The notes under the pieces: model-generated
What the model saw: only the letters and a program-made list of their open reading frames with translations
Told to the model about the DNA's origin: nothing
Databases searched by the model: none
Program-made: the position numbers and the translations under genes
Part shown: one piece after another, positions 55,780 to 64,000 of the stretch
Position numbering within the stretch: the first letter of the stretch is position 1
Layout of the letters: the number at the start of each line of letters is the position of its first letter
NCBI RefSeq assembly: GCF_026130605.1
Contig: NZ_JANFAU010000013.1
Location: 60,490-124,489 of the forward strand
Direction: 5' to 3'
DNA from: Sphingomonas lycopersici
Lineage (GTDB): Bacteria; Pseudomonadota; Alphaproteobacteria; Sphingomonadales; Sphingomonadaceae
Length of the DNA: 64,000 bases

Positions 55780-56676
55780 ATGCGCCGCATCCCGCCGCTC
55801 GCCGCCGTCCGCGTCTTCGAAGCCGCTGCGCGACACGAGAATTTCACCGCCGCCGCCGAGGAACTGGGGATGACCCAGGCGGCGGTGAGTTATCAGATCC
55901 GCGTGCTCGAGGAGCGGCTGGGCCAACCGCTGTTCCGCCGCGAGCGTCGTCGCGTCCTGTTGACCGACGCGGGGCGCCGCGCCGCACATCAGCTGACCCG
56001 CGCGTTCGACGCGATCGATGCCGCCTTCGCGGGCATCCGCGCCGAGGACGAGGGGCTGCTGACGCTCTCCACCTCGAACACCTTCGCCAATACCTGGCTG
56101 GTGTGGCGGCTCGGCGCGTTCCAGATGGCGCATCCAGAAATGGCGGTGCGGCTGCTGACCAGCGACCTGCTGACCGATTTCGCGGCCGAGGATGTCGATG
56201 TCGCGATCCGCGCCGGGCGCGGGGGTTGGGAGGGATTGTCGGAGGATCTGCTGCTGCGGATCGATTTCACCCCGATGTGCAGCCCCGAATTCCTCGCGCT
56301 CCGCGGTGGGCGGATCGAGCCTGCCGATCTGCTCAGGCTGCCGCTGATCAGCCCGAACGACCCGTGGTGGAGCCAATGGCTGCGCGAGGCGGGGGTGGAA
56401 GTGCCGGAGGGCGCGCTGCGCCCCGGCGTCCGGCTCGATTCGCAGGCGCATGAGGGGCATGCGGCGATGGCCGGGCAGGGGGTGGCGATGCTGACGCCGT
56501 TCTTCTGGCGCAACGATCTCGCCGAGGGGCGGTTGGTGCGGTTGTTCGAACAGGCCTCGACGCGCAATTTCGGCTATTGGCTGGTGTGCCCCGAGCACCG
56601 CCGCCGCGTGCCCAAGATCGCGCGCTTCCGCGAATGGCTGCTGCGCGAGATCGCAGCGGATGGGGCGTTGTCCTGA
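55780..56676 (+). CDS. LysR-family regulator, GcvA-like
   Basis: 298 aa. RRIPPLAAVRVFEAAARHEN and AAAEELGMTQAAVSYQIRVLE form the helix-turn-helix; the GcvA subgroup is shown by LGQPLFRRERRRVLLTDAGR and LSTSNTFANTWLVWRLGAFQ. The effector domain is complete. GcvA-like regulators control diverse targets; here the divergent small gene is the likeliest. Confidence 0.9.
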   Translation: MRRIPPLAAVRVFEAAARHENFTAAAEELGMTQAAVSYQIRVLEERLGQPLFRRERRRVLLTDAGRRAAHQLTRAFDAIDAAFAGIRAEDEGLLTLSTSNTFANTWLVWRLGAFQMAHPEMAVRLLTSDLLTDFAAEDVDVAIRAGRGGWEGLSEDLLLRIDFTPMCSPEFLALRGGRIEPADLLRLPLISPNDPWWSQWLREAGVEVPEGALRPGVRLDSQAHEGHAAMAGQGVAMLTPFFWRNDLAEGRLVRLFEQASTRNFGYWLVCPEHRRRVPKIARFREWLLREIAADGALS

Positions 56677-56700
56677 TCGCTTTCGTCACCCCGGCCACTT

Positions 56701-56796
56701 CGTCATCCCCGCGCAGGCGGGGATCCATTCTGGCTGGCCTATCGGCTTGAGCCGCAACCTCGGCGCGAATGGATTCCCGCCCTCGCGGGAATGACG
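56701..56796. repeat. dispersed inverted repeat family B, copy 2
   Basis: 96 bp, the same length as the unit at 13927-14022 and nearly identical to it (starts CGTCATCCCCGCGCAGGCGG and ends GGGAATGACG). It lies between the GcvA-like gene and parC. Confidence 0.88.
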
Positions 56797-56855
56797 GGGA
56801 AGAGCTTGCTCGGCGTTTGCGGAATTTCCGTTCGCCCCTTAAAGCCTCCGGCTTC

Positions 56856-59093
56856 ATGGCTACCGACTTTGCAGAACCGCCGATCGGCATCCTCGATGCA
56901 CCCTTCGACAGCGCGCTTTCCGAACGTTATCTCGTTTATGCGCTCTCCACGATCACCGCGCGCTCGCTGCCCGACGTCCGCGACGGGCTGAAGCCGGTGC
57001 ATCGCCGCTTGCTGTGGGCGATGCGGCTGCTCAGGCTCGATCCCGCGGCGGGCTACAAGAAATGCGCCCGCGTCGTCGGCGACGTGATCGGTAAATATCA
57101 CCCGCACGGCGACCAGTCGGTCTATGACGCGATGGTTCGCCTCGCGCAGAATTTCGCGCTGCGCTATCCGCTCGTCGACGGGCAGGGCAATTTCGGCAAT
57201 ATCGACGGCGATAACGCTGCCGCTTACCGGTACACCGAAGCGCGGCTGACGCAGGTCGCGATCGACCTGATGGACGGGCTCGACGAGGATGCGGTCGCGT
57301 TCCGCCCGACCTATAATGGCGAGGAGCAGGAGCCCGAGCTGTTTCCCGGCATGTTCCCCAATCTGCTCGCCAATGGCGCGAGCGGGATCGCGGTGGGCAT
57401 GGCGACTTCGATCCCGCCACACAATGCCGCCGAATTGCTCAACGCCGCGATCGCGCTGATCGACAATCCCGCGACTGATCCGCTCGATCACGTCCAGGGG
57501 CCGGATTTCCCGACCGGCGGGCTGGTGGTCGACGGCGCCGCGGTGATCCGCGAGGCTTATGCCACCGGGCGCGGCGGCTTCCGCGTGCGCTGCCGCTGGA
57601 CGGTCGAGCGCGAGAAGGGCGGGGCGTGGCAGATCGTCGTGGGGGAAATCCCCTATGGCGTTCCCAAGGGCAAGCTGATCGAGCAGATCGCGGCGCTGAT
57701 CAACGAGAAGAAATTGCCGATCCTCGCCGACGTGCGCGACGAGAGCGACGCCGAGATCCGGCTGGTGCTCGAGCCGCGCAGCCGCACCGTCGATCCGCAA
57801 GTGCTGATGGACGGGCTGTTCCGGCTGTCCGATCTCGAAACCCGCGTGCCGCTCAACCTCAACGTGCTCGACAAGACGCGCACCCCGCGGGTGATGAGCC
57901 TCAAGGAAGCGCTGGAGGCGTGGGTCGAGCATCAGTTCGTCGTGCTGCGCCGCCGCACCGAGCATCGCCTCGCCAAGATCGCCGACCGGCTCGAATTGGT
58001 CGCGGGCTATATCATCGCCTTCCTCAACCTCGACCGGGTGATCGAGATCATCCGCACCGAGGATGAGCCCAAGCCGGTGATGATCGCCGAATTCCAGCTC
58101 ACCGACCGCCAGGCCGAAGCGATCCTCAACATGCGGCTGCGCTCGCTGCGCCGGCTGGAGGAAATGGAGCTCAAGCGCGAACAGGAAGCGCTGACCAAGG
58201 AACAGGCCGAGCTGCAGGCTTTGCTCGGTTCCGACGCGCGGCAGCGCACGCGGATGAAGAAGGATCTCGGCAAGATCCGCGACCGCTACGGGCTGGAGAC
58301 CGCGCTCGGCCGCCGCCGCACGACGATCGAGGAAGCCGCCCCGGCGCGCGAGATCCCGCTGGAGGCGATGATCGAGCGCGAGCCGATCACGGTGATCCTG
58401 TCGCAGCGCGGCTGGATTCGCGCGATGAAGGGGCATGTCGATCTCGCCTCGGCCGAGACGCTCAAGTTCAAGGAGGGCGACGGCCCGGCCTGGGCGTTCC
58501 ACGCGCAGACCACCGACAAATTGCTGCTCGCCGCGGAAAACGGGCGTTTCTACACGCTCGCGGCGGACAAATTGCCCGGCGGGCGCGGGTTCGGCGAGCC
58601 GGTTCGGGCGACGATCGACCTCGACGGCAATGTCGGGATCGCGGCGTTCATGAGCGCGGCGAAGCTCGATAAATTGCTCATCGCGGCGAGCGACGGGCGC
58701 GGCTTCGTCGTGTCGGCGGCGGATGTGCAGGCCGAAACGCGCAAGGGCAAGACGGTGATGACCCCGCGCCCCGGCGCGAAACTGCTGCTCGCCAAGCCGA
58801 TCCCCGCCGATGCCGATTATGTCGCGGCGATCGGCGACAACCGCAAGATGGTGGTGTTCCCGCTGTCCGAACTCGCCGAGATGACGCGCGGGCAGGGGGT
58901 GCAGCTTCAGCGTTATCGCGACGGCGGGCTCTCCGACGCGATCGCTTTCCATTACGCCGACGGCCTCAGCTGGTCGATGGGCGGTGGGAGCGGGCGGGTG
59001 CGCACCGAGAGTGATCTTTCGCCGTGGCGCACCGCGCGCGGCGCCGCCGGACGGATGCCGCCGAACGGTTTCCCCCGCGACAACCGCTTCTGA
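56856..59093 (+). CDS. parC: DNA topoisomerase IV subunit A
   Basis: 745 aa, the ParC rather than GyrA length. It breaks and rejoins DNA to unlink daughter chromosomes with ParE. The catalytic Tyr126 is in YRYTEARL; the breakage-reunion domain spans about 30-480 and a short beta-pinwheel domain follows (EPITVILSQRGWIRAMKGH and later blades). The quinolone-region motif reads HPHGDQSVYDAM: Gln87 stands where many homologues have Ser. ATG 56856 gives the conserved start. Confidence 0.95.
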   Translation: MATDFAEPPIGILDAPFDSALSERYLVYALSTITARSLPDVRDGLKPVHRRLLWAMRLLRLDPAAGYKKCARVVGDVIGKYHPHGDQSVYDAMVRLAQNFALRYPLVDGQGNFGNIDGDNAAAYRYTEARLTQVAIDLMDGLDEDAVAFRPTYNGEEQEPELFPGMFPNLLANGASGIAVGMATSIPPHNAAELLNAAIALIDNPATDPLDHVQGPDFPTGGLVVDGAAVIREAYATGRGGFRVRCRWTVEREKGGAWQIVVGEIPYGVPKGKLIEQIAALINEKKLPILADVRDESDAEIRLVLEPRSRTVDPQVLMDGLFRLSDLETRVPLNLNVLDKTRTPRVMSLKEALEAWVEHQFVVLRRRTEHRLAKIADRLELVAGYIIAFLNLDRVIEIIRTEDEPKPVMIAEFQLTDRQAEAILNMRLRSLRRLEEMELKREQEALTKEQAELQALLGSDARQRTRMKKDLGKIRDRYGLETALGRRRTTIEEAAPAREIPLEAMIEREPITVILSQRGWIRAMKGHVDLASAETLKFKEGDGPAWAFHAQTTDKLLLAAENGRFYTLAADKLPGGRGFGEPVRATIDLDGNVGIAAFMSAAKLDKLLIAASDGRGFVVSAADVQAETRKGKTVMTPRPGAKLLLAKPIPADADYVAAIGDNRKMVVFPLSELAEMTRGQGVQLQRYRDGGLSDAIAFHYADGLSWSMGGGSGRVRTESDLSPWRTARGAAGRMPPNGFPRDNRF

Positions 59094-59161
59094 CGGCTCA
59101 GAAAAATGCGTCGAATCGATAACTTCACACTTGTAAATTTAGGTCGTCGTTAACGCTCCGT

Positions 59162-60844
59162 ATGTCATCGCAAGCGCCAATGATGACGGGGGGCAACATC
59201 GCAAAGGCCATTCCGCCGGTCATGCCCCCGGGTCTGACCGCGGCGGAGGGTGCGCTCGAACTGTTGCCGATCGCTGCGGTCGTCGCGGGGTTCGACGGCG
59301 AGCGGCTGATTCGCGAGACTCCCAACGCGATATTCCGCCGGCTCGGGCTCGATCGCACGCTGGAGGATATCGGCCCGCGCATCGCCACGTTCCTCGCCAA
59401 GGGCGATGCGCGCGCCGAATTCGCCTGGGATATCGGCGATGCCGTCGAGCGGCGGCATTTCACGGTGACGCTGGCGCGTATCGGCTATCGCGCCGAGCCG
59501 CGCTGTTTCGTGTCGTTCGTCGATCATACCGGCGAATTGCGCACCGAGCAGAATCTGCGCCGCGAAATGACGATCGACAGCCTCACCGGGCTACCCAACC
59601 GCGGCGGCTTCGGCGATCGGCTGGAGGCGCAGATCGCCGAGGGCGAGACGGCCTGCGCGGTGCTGGTGGTCGATCTCGATCGCTTCGGCCGGATCAACGC
59701 CTGCCTCGGTAGCATGGCGGGCGACGAATTGCTGATGGCGGTGGCGCGGCGCATCAAGGGGGCGCTGCGCACGCATGACGTGCTGGCGCGCACCGGCGGC
59801 GACGAATTCGGCATCCTGCTGTCGATCGACGATAGCCGCGACGAGGCCGAGCATGTCGCCAAGCGGATCCGCGCGGTGCTCGCCGCGCCGTTCCGGCTGA
59901 GCGATTACGAGATCCAGGTCACCTGCTCGATCGGCATCGCGTTCATCGAGGATGCGGTGACCGAGGCGGAGGACGCGATCCGCCACGCGCAATTCGCGGT
60001 CCGCCGCTCGAAGGAGAGCGGGCAGGCGGAGGCCTATCAGAACCACGCCTTCGTGCGCGCGCGCGAGGAATTCGCGCTGGAAACCCAGCTACGCCGCGCG
60101 ATCGCCGAGGAGCAATTGACGCTCCACTTCCAGCCGATCTGCGACCTGTCGACCGGGCGGATCGTCAGCTTCGAGACGCTGGCGCGCTGGACCGACGAGG
60201 CGGGGCGGGTGCAATCGCCGAGCATCTTCATCCCGGTGGCGGAGGAATCGGGGCTGATCCTGCCGCTCGGCCGCTGGGCGCTCGACGAGGCGGCGCGGAC
60301 ACTGGCGGCGTGGGACCTGCAGAGCGGTGGCGATTGCGGCGTCTCGATGTCGGTCAATCTCTCGGCGATCCAGCTCCAGCGCGATGCGGTGGCACCGATG
60401 GTGGCGGCGGCGCTCACCGCGCACGGGCTGGCGGGCAACCGGTTGCGGCTCGAACTGACCGAAAGCGCGCTGATCTCCGAGCCCGATCGGATCGCGCGGG
60501 TGCTGCATGCGCTGAAGGCGCTCGGCACGACGATCGCGATGGACGATTTCGGCACCGGCTATTCCAACCTCGCCTATCTCCAGAAACTGCCGATCGACAC
60601 GCTCAAGATCGACCGCAGCTTCGTCACCGGGATGCTCGCCGATCGCGACAAGGTGGCGATCGTCCGCGCGGTGCTTGGGCTCGCGGCGGCGCTCAACATG
60701 GAAACCGTCGCCGAGGGGATCGAGACGATCGAGGTCGGGCAGACGCTCGCCGCGCTCGGCTGCACCTATGGCCAGGGCTTCGCTTATGCCGCGCCGCTCG
60801 ACGCGGCGGCGGCCTATCGGTTGCTTTCCGAACGCAACAGCTGA
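59162..60844 (+). CDS. GGDEF-EAL domain protein (c-di-GMP turnover)
   Basis: 560 aa. Residues about 25-130 look like a PAS-type sensor; the GGDEF domain (about 130-290) carries RTGGDEFGILLSI, an intact active site; the EAL domain (about 300-555) carries FETLARW in place of EALLRW, and LELTESALI, DDFGTGYSNLAYL, LKIDRSFV and AEGIET, so catalytic residues appear kept. It may both make and break cyclic di-GMP. No membrane helices. Its 3' end overlaps the convergent tRNA nucleotidyltransferase gene by 31 bases. Confidence 0.92.
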   Translation: MSSQAPMMTGGNIAKAIPPVMPPGLTAAEGALELLPIAAVVAGFDGERLIRETPNAIFRRLGLDRTLEDIGPRIATFLAKGDARAEFAWDIGDAVERRHFTVTLARIGYRAEPRCFVSFVDHTGELRTEQNLRREMTIDSLTGLPNRGGFGDRLEAQIAEGETACAVLVVDLDRFGRINACLGSMAGDELLMAVARRIKGALRTHDVLARTGGDEFGILLSIDDSRDEAEHVAKRIRAVLAAPFRLSDYEIQVTCSIGIAFIEDAVTEAEDAIRHAQFAVRRSKESGQAEAYQNHAFVRAREEFALETQLRRAIAEEQLTLHFQPICDLSTGRIVSFETLARWTDEAGRVQSPSIFIPVAEESGLILPLGRWALDEAARTLAAWDLQSGGDCGVSMSVNLSAIQLQRDAVAPMVAAALTAHGLAGNRLRLELTESALISEPDRIARVLHALKALGTTIAMDDFGTGYSNLAYLQKLPIDTLKIDRSFVTGMLADRDKVAIVRAVLGLAAALNMETVAEGIETIEVGQTLAALGCTYGQGFAYAAPLDAAAAYRLLSERNS

Positions 60845-62007
60845 TCGGCGATCGCCCCGGTCTCCGCCGCATCGGGGAAGCCGCGCGCGATCCACTCGCT
60901 TTCCACCGCACGCAGGATACGCGCGACCTCCGGTCCCTTGGCGATACCGCGCGCGACGATCTCGCCGCCGCCGATCGGCAGCCGCGGCGGGGCCCAGCCG
61001 CGCAGCTCAGCCACGCTCTCGCCGACGAGCAGCAGCCGGTCGGTGGCGATCGCCGGGCCGACGCGATAGGCGAGCGCGCGCGGCCCTTCATTGCCGGGTC
61101 CGTCATGCGCCGCCTGCAATCGCTTGCGATCGTTGTTGGAGAGCTTGAGCCGCGCGCCGACGCCTTCGGCATCCGCCGGGGCGATCAGCGCGGCGAGCCG
61201 GCGGATCGCATCGGGCGCGACGCCCTCGGCGGCTTCGTGCGCGGCGAGCCGGGTGAGCGCAGCGGCGTCGGTGATCTCGGGCAGGACCGGGCGGAAGATG
61301 CCGCACTCGATCATCAACGCGATCGTCTCCACCGCTTTGGGCGCGACGAGCAATTTGAGCAATTCGGCCGCGATCCGTTCGCGCGACAGCGCCATCAGGT
61401 CGTTGGCGCGTTCGGTGCAGGCGGTCAGCCCGTCGCGATCGATCGTCTCGCCGAACCGCGCGTGGAAGCGGAAGAAGCGCAGGATGCGCAGGTGATCCTC
61501 GGCGATCCGCTGATAGGGATCGCCGATGAAGCGCACGCGGCGCGCCTTGAGGTCGTCGAGCCCGCCGAACCAGTCATAGACCTGCCCGGTCAGCAGATCG
61601 GCATAGAGCGCGTTGATCGTGAAATCGCGGCGCGCGGCGTCCTCGCGCCAGTCGTCGGTGAAGGCGACGGTGGCGCGGCGGCCGTCGGTGGAAACGTCGC
61701 GGCGCAAGGTCGTGACCTCGACCACCGTCCCGCTGGAAACCGCGGTGACGGTGCCGTGGTCGATCCCGGTCGGGACGGCGCGGATCCCGCCCGCTTCGAG
61801 CCGCGCGATCACCTCGGCGGGGGCGTGGCGGGTGGCGATGTCGATGTCCGCCACGTCGAGCCCGAGCAGAGTGTCGCGCACCGCGCCGCCGACGTAACGC
61901 GCGTCGCCGTCGCGCGCGCCGAGCGCGTCGGCAAGCCGCTTCAGCCCCGGCTGGTCGCGCCACGGCGCGGCGGGGAGCGTGGGTTCGTCGTGCCTTACGG
62001 TGTCCAT
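60814..62007 (-). CDS. CCA tRNA nucleotidyltransferase / poly(A) polymerase family protein
   Basis: 397 aa. RYVGGAVRDTLLGLDVADID with IATRHAP (about 36-62) is the nucleotidyltransferase motif with the catalytic DxD; TINALYADL, DWFGGLDDLKARRVRFIGDP and DHLRILRFFRFHARFG follow. This matches alphaproteobacterial CCA-adding enzymes, which build or repair tRNA 3' ends; PcnB is the alternative. ATG 62007 gives MDTVRHDEPTL. It overlaps the Nudix gene upstream by 13 bases. Confidence 0.9.
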   Translation of the reverse strand: MDTVRHDEPTLPAAPWRDQPGLKRLADALGARDGDARYVGGAVRDTLLGLDVADIDIATRHAPAEVIARLEAGGIRAVPTGIDHGTVTAVSSGTVVEVTTLRRDVSTDGRRATVAFTDDWREDAARRDFTINALYADLLTGQVYDWFGGLDDLKARRVRFIGDPYQRIAEDHLRILRFFRFHARFGETIDRDGLTACTERANDLMALSRERIAAELLKLLVAPKAVETIALMIECGIFRPVLPEITDAAALTRLAAHEAAEGVAPDAIRRLAALIAPADAEGVGARLKLSNNDRKRLQAAHDGPGNEGPRALAYRVGPAIATDRLLLVGESVAELRGWAPPRLPIGGGEIVARGIAKGPEVARILRAVESEWIARGFPDAAETGAIADQLLRSESNR

Positions 62008-62597
62008 CTCAATCGTCGTGCCAGGTTGACGACCATCGCGGCGGTGGCGCCCCAGATGCGGCGGCCGTCCCACATGATCTCATAATAATGCCGTTCGTGG
62101 CCCTGCCACTCGACCGTCACCTCGATATGGTTGGCGGTATCGAGCAGGAAATCGAGCGGCACCTCGAACACCGCCGACACTTCGGCCGGATTGGCGACCA
62201 GCGGCAGATCGGGCGGGACCACCGCGACCACCGGGGTGACGAGAAAGCCGGTGACGGTGCGATAGCGATCGACCGCGCCGATCACCGTGACGCGGTCACG
62301 GGGAAGCGCGATTTCCTCCTCCGCCTCGCGCAGCGCCGCGGTCACCGCATCCTCGCCCGGGTCGAGCCGGCCGCCCGGGAAGGCGACCTGCCCGGCGTGG
62401 CGGCGCATCGTCTCGGGGCGCTGGGTGAGGATCACCCCCGGCCGGTCGCGATCGGTGACGGGGACGAGCACCGCGGCGGGGCGCATCGAATTTTCCGGCG
62501 CGACGTCGAGATCGACGCGGTCGCCGGTCAGCAGCACGGGCTGTTCGGCGAGCCCGGCGGTCAGCGCGCGGTGCAGCCGCTCGACGAGATCGCTCAC
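61995..62597 (-). CDS. Nudix hydrolase, CoA-pyrophosphatase-like
   Basis: 200 aa. VILTQRPETMRRHAGQVAFP leads into the Nudix box GGRLDPGE...REAEEEI; the UPF0035-type motif 'L-x-T-x-R-x-x-x-x-x-H-x-GQV-x-FPGG' identifies the CoA diphosphatase (NudL/YeaB) group. The GTG start at 62597 overlaps the DUF1285 stop by 4 bases (GTGA). Confidence 0.9.
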   Translation of the reverse strand: MSDLVERLHRALTAGLAEQPVLLTGDRVDLDVAPENSMRPAAVLVPVTDRDRPGVILTQRPETMRRHAGQVAFPGGRLDPGEDAVTAALREAEEEIALPRDRVTVIGAVDRYRTVTGFLVTPVVAVVPPDLPLVANPAEVSAVFEVPLDFLLDTANHIEVTVEWQGHERHYYEIMWDGRRIWGATAAMVVNLARRLRWTP

Positions 62598-63154
62598 GGC
62601 ATCAGCGGGAAGAAGGCCCCCGCGCTCCACACTCCGGGCGGCTCGTCGTCGCCTGCCAGCGCGCGCTCGGCGAGGTCGTAATAGAGGCTGCGCGCCACCA
62701 GAGCCTCCAGCCCGCCGCGGACGTGGAGATAGGGATGGGGGCCGTCGTCATGCTCGACGAAGCGCAACGGATGCTCGGCCGAGGCGGTGACGATATCGCC
62801 GGTGTTGAGCCGGAAGGCGAGCGTCGCATCGCGCCCGTCGCCGTCGACCTTCATCTCCACCGCGACGAAGGGCGCATCCTCCACCGTGATATCGAGCTTT
62901 TCGACCGGGGTGACGAGAACATAGCCGCCGTCGGGCTCGCGGCGCAGGATGCGGCTGAACGCGCGGACCATCGCCTGCCGCCCGATCGGCGAGCCCTGAT
63001 GAAACCAGGTGCCGTCGCGCGCGATGCGCATCTCGCTGTCGCCGCAATGCGTCGGGTGCCAGCGCTCGACCGGCGGCAGCCGATCGCCCTCCGCCAGCCG
63101 CGCGATGTCCGCGATCGTCAGCGTTTCGAAATCGGGGGGCGGCGCCATCGGCAT
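62594..63154 (-). CDS. DUF1285 family protein
   Basis: 186 aa. PPVERWHPTHCGDSEMRIAR, DGTWFHQGSPIGRQAMVRAF, GYVLVTPVEKLDITVEDAPF and GGLEALVARSLYYDLAE match DUF1285, a domain of unknown function often found next to the CoA-pyrophosphatase Nudix and CCA genes in alphaproteobacteria, as seen here. ATG 63154 or 63148. The three genes run DUF1285-Nudix-CCA in one coupled operon. Confidence 0.88.
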   Translation of the reverse strand: MPMAPPPDFETLTIADIARLAEGDRLPPVERWHPTHCGDSEMRIARDGTWFHQGSPIGRQAMVRAFSRILRREPDGGYVLVTPVEKLDITVEDAPFVAVEMKVDGDGRDATLAFRLNTGDIVTASAEHPLRFVEHDDGPHPYLHVRGGLEALVARSLYYDLAERALAGDDEPPGVWSAGAFFPLMP

Positions 63155-63200
63155 GATTCCGGCAGCGTTAGGGTTTAAGCGCGGGTTTGGAAAGCTCCCG

Positions 63201-63330
63201 TCCTTCTACTCCCCTCCCTTGAACAAGGGAGGGGGCGGGGGGTGGGTTGGTGTGGGGGATACCGTTGCGCGCGCCTCATACCCACCCACCCCCAGCCCCT
63301 CCCTTCACCAGGGAGGGGAGTAAGAAGGGG
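63201..63330. repeat. dispersed inverted repeat family C, copy 2
   Basis: Left side CCTTCTACTCCCCTCCCTTG with AACAAGGGAGGGGGC, right side CCCCAGCCCCTCCCTTCACC with AGGGAGGGGAGTAAG; a middle with GGATACCGTTGCG resembles that of the copy at 20480-20600. It lies between the GNAT gene and DUF1285. Confidence 0.82.
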
Positions 63331-63335
63331 AGAGG

Positions 63336-63848
63336 TCAGGACAATACCGTCACTCGCGGCCCGATCGTTCCCGCCACCGCGGGCACATCCGCGCCGCGCG
63401 CGAGCAGGCGGTGGCGTTCGACCGGCCCCGGCAGCCGCCACGCCCCGGTGCGCTCGGCGGTGAAGCCGAAGAAGCGCGTATAATATTCCGGGTCGCCGAT
63501 CAGCATGATTGCGCGATCGAGCCCGGTGCGCGTGGCGGCCTCGAGGCTGGCGAGCATCAGCATCCGCCCGATCCCGTCGCGCTGTCGCCCCGGCTCGACC
63601 GCGACCGGGCCGAGCAGGGTGAGCGGCGTCGTGGTGTTGTCGTCGCCGGTGAGCATCACCGGCCAGCATTGGATCGTGCCGACCAGCGCACCGCTTTCCA
63701 GCGCGGCGAGACTCAGCGCGGGGATCGCCTGCGTGCCTTCGCGCAGGCGATAGGCGGTTCGGCGCCGGCGATCGACGCCGAACGCGCGGTCGAGCAATGC
63801 CTCGACCGCTGCCTGATCCACCGTGTCCAGCGCGATAAGCTCGATCAC
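63336..63848 (-). CDS. GNAT N-acetyltransferase
   Basis: 170 aa from GTG 63848 (AGGAG upstream). GPVAVEPGRQRDGIGRMLM is the acetyl-CoA loop, and LIGDPEYYTRFFGF with GALVGTIQCWP matches the YhbS-like acetyltransferases. The substrate is unknown. The 5' flank is the second MITE-like copy. Confidence 0.87.
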   Translation of the reverse strand: MIELIALDTVDQAAVEALLDRAFGVDRRRRTAYRLREGTQAIPALSLAALESGALVGTIQCWPVMLTGDDNTTTPLTLLGPVAVEPGRQRDGIGRMLMLASLEAATRTGLDRAIMLIGDPEYYTRFFGFTAERTGAWRLPGPVERHRLLARGADVPAVAGTIGPRVTVLS

Positions 63849-63887
63849 CCGTGCTATTCTCCTGATAGACGCCAAAGGCGGCGCGGA

Positions 63888-64000
63888 TAGGGCTCAAATC
63901 TCCCCAGAGCAATGCCGTGACGGAGCGGATTTTGGCGCCAGGCTAGGAGCAAGGAGGGAGCGATGCTTTTGCATCGTGACCGACGCGCGACGCCGCATGG
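63888..64000. mobile_element. second copy of the TA-flanked structured element, cut by the window end
   Basis: From TAGGG at 63888-63892 the sequence aligns without gaps to the left end of the 22.4-kb element over more than 110 bases: identical in GTGACGGAGCGGATTTTGGC and in CGACGCGCGACGCCGCATGG, with a few substitutions between. The first 28 bases differ strongly from the other copy's terminal repeat, so it is a diverged subfamily or is paired with its own matching right end outside the window. Confidence 0.8.

Overview
The window is one contiguous, GC-rich, gene-dense piece of an alphaproteobacterial chromosome, most likely Sphingomonas or a close relative in the Sphingomonadaceae. The assignment rests on the mix seen here: several large TonB-dependent receptors, a SapC-family protein, a CpdR-type receiver next to an N-formylglutamate amidohydrolase and a tRNA-Val, many TTG/GTG starts, ATGA/GTGA gene overlaps, and dispersed palindromic repeats between genes. 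No plasmid, phage or CRISPR signature was seen.

Layout. 1-5.2 kb: the tail of a TonB receptor, succinate dehydrogenase sdhC-sdhD-sdhA (minus strand, no sdhB next to it), and a soluble globin-coupled-type chemotaxis transducer. 5.3-9.3 kb: prmA, phenylalanine hydroxylase, an OsmC protein, a glycine-zipper protein, then about 0.9 kb of gene-free, palindrome-rich DNA and a small lipoprotein. 9.6-16.8 kb: a UPF0126 membrane protein, two GNAT acetyltransferases, tsaB (no normal start codon), a nitroreductase, fdhD-mobA, a DUF885 hydrolase and an EamA transporter. 17-22.4 kb: an archaeal-type prolyl-tRNA synthetase, a hotdog thioesterase, class I fumarase, a crotonase and rpiA. 22.4-28.6 kb: a 309-bp MITE-like element, then a pentose-phosphate cluster of tkt, tal, 6-phosphogluconate dehydrogenase and two HAD phosphatases. 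28.6-38.1 kb: housekeeping genes (inositol-phosphatase family, PmbA, Nudix, DEAD-box helicase, FAD oxidase, SapC, cytochrome b561, formylglutamate hydrolase, cpdR) plus a strong small-RNA candidate with its own promoter and terminator near 36.6-36.74 kb.

38.1-48.5 kb is the accessory part. It starts at tRNA-Val, holds fragments of IS3- and IS66-type transposases, then a TonB receptor, a LysR regulator and a sulfatase on the minus strand. A Tat-exported alpha/beta hydrolase is divergent from the sulfatase. Then come the remnant of an MFS transporter and the C-terminal stump of another TonB receptor. I read this as an uptake-and-cleavage module for a sulfated or ester-linked organic compound, part of it decaying. 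Next are a membrane-anchored hydrolase and an unrecognised, AT-richer gene.

48.8-64 kb returns to core functions: uvrA, purC, a DUF4349 lipoprotein, a small hydrolase, a GcvA-like regulator, parC, a GGDEF-EAL protein, a CCA-adding-type enzyme overlapping a CoA-pyrophosphatase-type Nudix gene and a DUF1285 gene, and a GNAT gene with a second, truncated copy of the MITE-like element upstream at the window edge.

I found no convincing new multi-gene system. The items most worth following are the structured TA-flanked repeat family (22.4 kb and 63.9 kb), the orphan small RNA (36.6 kb), tsaB without a canonical start, the archaeal-type ProRS, and the apparently heme-less sensor-globin transducer.
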